Shown piece after piece: positions 60,439 through 64,000 of a stretch of 64,000 nt of DNA. The notes under the pieces were generated by a model. That model worked only from the letters and a program-made list of their open reading frames with translations, was not told the DNA's origin and ran no database searches. Position 1 is the stretch's first letter, and each line of letters starts with the position of its first letter. A program made the translations under genes and the position numbers. Source of the stretch: Mycteria americana (lineage: Eukaryota > Chordata > Aves > Ciconiiformes > Ciconiidae); assembly GCF_035582795.1 (NCBI RefSeq), contig NC_134365.1, positions 40,094,135-40,158,134 of the forward strand. Reading direction: 5' to 3'.

Positions 60439-62260
60439 CTACAGGAAAGAAGTTGGTATTTCCCTGTAGATCCTGTCATCACCTGGGGTACGTAGTCTTG
60501 TCAGATATTTACAGTAGATAATTTCTTTGTCTCAGCAGAGTCCCTAGGTGCTTTGATGCTTTTAAATTTTGTTCTGTTCCTACTATATCATTTTCTAGAT
60601 CATTCAGTTGTTCCTGTACGAAATCCTTGTTGTCCTCTGTTCCTTCTAAGTTTGTGTCTTCAACAAATACTAACCTATTTTTATGTTGTCTTTAGCAGCC
60701 ATTTAATTCTTCAATCTCTTTTCTTCCCATTCTGTTGCTACCACTGGAACTGGAGTTGCTGCAATTTTGCAGTGAAAGATTCCTGGCTGAAAGCCTTCTG
60801 CCACTCACTATTGCTGCCAGTTCATCTTACTGTTTGGAGTGATCCCTAAAATACATGGACTTTGTGCATTTTATTGCTCCTGCTATGTGGTTATTTTAAA
60901 TAACACACAGATGCTTTAATAAATTTTGCTGGGGTTTCCAGCACATCTTTGTCCTTCACAAAGCTTGTTTAAAGTCTCATACTTCTTTATAATCTTGGCA
61001 AGCTGTTCCACTGCCCATCACGAGAGAAGTTGGTCTTTCCAGCTTCCTTCTCTTCAGTCACCAAGTGAGATGTGAGGTCACCAGAAAACTAGCGGATTTG
61101 TGGACAGGCTGACATCAAGTGGGAGACAGATGTAGCAGTTGTTTAGGACAACAGAACTAAGAAATAATAAAGCTGCAGTGAACAGTGTTGTGGGATTTAT
61201 ATAGGCACACCCCAGGTAGTTTGCCAAGCCACTCTACCCACAGTGCTTCACGTGTAAAATCAGTCATAACTAACCTTCCCTGTGAATTGCGTGCAGAATT
61301 GTCACAGCATTTCCTGCTGGTTTACTACAGCAAAATGATAAAATAGGAGATGGCAGAGTAACACTTGTTGCTCTAGGTGCTCTGCCATCTAAGCAGTGAT
61401 TGTGCTTGCATCTGCACACTCAAAATGAGGGATGCGGTGGCATGGGCGGTGATGTTTGGTTACTGTCCTGCCTGCTCATTAATGTCACCCAGGAGTGCAT
61501 CATCTCATCCAAAGAACATGCCCAAGGTAAAGCAAAGGTGCTTGTTTTCTGTACGTTGTCAAGCCTTTGCTACTGGTCTGACTGATGCCTCCCAGGTGCT
61601 TACATGTAGTTAATTACATCTTTATTTCTCTATGATTTGGAGTCCGGACTGCCAGATTAGAAGGGATCATGTAGTCAGGAATTTATCCCACATCTTCCTT
61701 TAATGATCGTGGTTCTTGCAGGCTTTTCTCTGTGTGTGAATGTAGAATTGCCTTTGCTGTTTTCTCTCTTTCGTGCACTCAGGACTGTTTTCAAGACCAG
61801 AGAAAGAGGAGCGCTCTTCTCAGCACAGGGGGAGTTGTCACACCTACAAAATAAAGGATGCAGTCCCAAAAGTTCATAGCCTCAGGGTCTGAAACACGGT
61901 CAGAAATTGTATATACAGTATTAGGCTTCTTTAAATGCAGCTGTTGAAAAGGAAAGGTGTTCCTGGCCAAGATACTACTAGTTAGTATTCTCATGGTAGG
62001 AGAGTGTTAGACTGACTGGGTGAGAGACAATAAATGAAGGTAGTTTCTCCTCTTCTGCTTTCCTTCATGTGCCCCAAAGGAATGAAGGAGAAAGTGGCAT
62101 CTTCTATCCATCATTGGCTGGAAGACAGGCTGGAAAATACTCTTCAGCTCCAGCCACAGGAGTGTCTCAAAGCGTCTGTGGGTGGTGAATGCATTCACTT
62201 AACTGTGACAAAAGCATATTCTGAATAACATGTTTCGGGTTTATAGAATCAACCTGAACT

Positions 62261-62294
62261 GGAAGTAAAACTAATGCTTTCAGGTTTTACTTCC
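62261..62294. repeat. Short perfect inverted repeat
   Basis: GGAAGTAAAAC (62,261-62,271) pairs with GTTTTACTTCC (62,284-62,294) across a 12-nt loop. It is too short for a microRNA precursor. Confidence 0.85.
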
Positions 62295-64000
62295 GTTGGG
62301 GTTGGGGTTATTTGTCAGCTCAAAAGGTAAAGTGGAGCAACTATATAGAAGACCTAGAAAAGCAGTTAGTTCCCAGATGACTGTAGCTGGAGGTAATTTT
62401 GGGGGGATTTGCCCATAAATATTGTAATTTTCAGTCAATACTTTGGTGAATAATTTTGCTTCAGCTTTTTGAGCTTTCATTGAAACACAGGCAAAACCTC
62501 CCTTTGTAACCCCCCAAAAAACTGTAGCTGCCCAAGGAATAAGAATATCGTAACATAATTACAAATGTGAATCAAAAGCAGTATTGTTTTCCACAATTTC
62601 CCCACAGCCTGAAACAATAGTTCTGAGAGGCACAAATGGGACATTGAATGCTGAAGTTCTAACATGATATTTAAAATGTCAGTATTGTTAATTACTTCAA
62701 ATGCTCATTATTTTAGCAAAATTTGCAGCCAGCATGCTTTCCCTGCATTTTCACACTGTAAATGTTTACGCTATTGAAAATGCCTACAGCTAGCCAGACC
62801 TTCAGTTCCTCCCCTGACAACTCTTAGGGCAGTTGTGATGACCAGGACAGGACCTTTCTTAAAGGTGACCTTTCATGAAGAAAAATTTTACTTTCCATTA
62901 AATAGAGAAAAAAATTGAGAGATCTATTTCATTTTCCCCAATCGCAAAGATAATTGAATTTAAAGAGTAGTTATAAAAGTAGAAATTAATAAATACCTGG
63001 GTTCATTTCTACACTAAGAGAGCACAGGAGCTCTAAATCTATATGAACATGCTGGTTTTAAAACAACTCTACAAGTGTCATCCTTTATTGCCATTCCTGT
63101 CCTCAAAAACAGTGCAACCTGTGGTTGGTGTGAGGTGGCTGATGGCCACTCCTGCAGCTACTGTACTTTGAGCCTTCTGCCACTGCCATGACAACTGTCC
63201 CCAGGGGTTGCTCTTGGGGAATGTATCGCTGCAGGCGTGCCACCACCAGTCCCACCTAGCCCCTTCCCTCACCAGTAGCTGGAGCATCCCTGCTGGGGCA
63301 CTGGGCAGGTGTCCTGAAAGCCTCTTCCCAGCCCAGCTTGGAGAAGGGAGGAATGGTCCTGGAGAAGGAGCGTGGAGCCCTGCCCACCACTGGTGCTCAC
63401 TGACCCACCTCCGAGTGCTTCTGCTGCTGGAGAACCCCCCCCACCCTCTCCTGTCTGCAGGCACAGGCTGGGGGATGTCCAGCCCTGTGAAGAAGCAAGG
63501 GGAATGCGGTTCCCCACAAAATACCAACAAGGACGGGATTAGCGGACAAATTAGAGGACAACACCTGCAAGGCTACTCTCTTCCACTGCAGCGCTGCGGG
63601 CAACAGCAGGGTAAGAGCTTGCAGTTGTTTGTGAGGTGGAGGTAAAAGGGAATGAGGCCAAGGGCCATGGAGAAGGTCCTGATGGTGGTAATGGGCTGGC
63701 CTGGAGCGAGGGAGGTAAAGAAGGTTTGGGCTTTTTTTTCCTTTCAATTGAAGCAAGTGTGGGCAGGGTGATTGGAGGGTGTCACCCTGAAGACTAACAA
63801 GAACATGCTTCATGGACACCTTTTAAAACTTCCTGTGCCCCATCGCTGTTTCAGCAGACTTCATAGGAATTTGCAGTATCAGTTCAAACAGGAGTCAAAT
63901 TCCTGCCGGGGCTGTGCTTATTCACCTTCGTAATGGGCACGGTGGGCTGTGGTTTAAAGGTATTCATTCCTGTACATGGCCGTAGCTGGTGAGGAGTGAA

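Larger units (their letters stand above)
54635..64000. other. Intergenic with repeat fossils
   Basis: Apart from the two CR1 remnants, a CTCF-like motif at 56,961, a 22-bp direct repeat at 60,386/60,417 and a hairpin at 62,261, nothing was recognised. The last 900 bp is more GC-rich and gives overlapping ORFs of 145-150 codons on opposite strands with no recognised domain. Confidence 0.6.

Noticed and set aside
63078-63819. ORFs of 140-150 codons on opposite strands near the right end
   Set aside because: Local GC-rich, stop-poor sequence with mutually overlapping frames and no family resemblance.

Overview
This window is nuclear DNA from a vertebrate, most likely a bird. Interspersed repeats are sparse and all of the recognisable ones are CR1-type LINEs ending in the avian ATTCTGTG-style repeat. 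No Alu, L1 or other mammalian element was seen. The single protein-coding gene is split into short exons with GT-AG introns and starts in a CpG island. The species cannot be fixed by eye.

Layout. From 1 to about 19.7 kb is AT-rich intergenic DNA holding an old CR1 3' end (~4.40-4.60 kb, + strand), a younger 5'-truncated CR1 (7.45-8.03 kb, - strand), an AT-rich palindrome, and one unrecognised 131-codon minus-strand ORF at 18.84-19.24 kb. A GC-rich CpG-island promoter lies at about 19.85-21.05 kb, with a perfect four-tract G-quadruplex motif, GC boxes and ETS-like sites. From 20,437 to 38,705 is the complete coding sequence of CPSF6, the 68-kDa subunit of cleavage factor Im. It has nine coding exons plus a terminal 3'UTR exon starting at 38,852. 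From 38.85 to about 51.75 kb is T-rich DNA with no coding gene and many AATAAA hexamers: the CPSF6 3'UTR and/or its flank. A cluster at 41.43-41.45 kb is the best proximal poly(A) candidate and the hexamer at 51,732 a good distal one. From 51.8 to 64 kb is intergenic again, with a second young CR1 (54.07-54.63 kb, + strand), a short CR1 tail at 56.9 kb, and an ancient CR1/L3-like fossil at about 59.9-60.4 kb.

Function. CPSF6 pairs with NUDT21 (CFIm25, not in this window) to bind UGUA motifs and steer alternative polyadenylation. Three UGUA motifs sit 37-66 nt upstream of the proximal poly(A) cluster, so autoregulation of its own 3' end is plausible. The last coding exon has a NAGNAG tandem acceptor expected to give 551- and 552-residue proteins.

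I did not find a novel multi-gene system. The most testable observations are the CPSF6 self-APA configuration, the NAGNAG site, a possible 3'UTR microexon, a candidate 69-nt exon at 6.84 kb, and two CTCF-like sites flanking the gene. Splice sites and repeats were called by eye.
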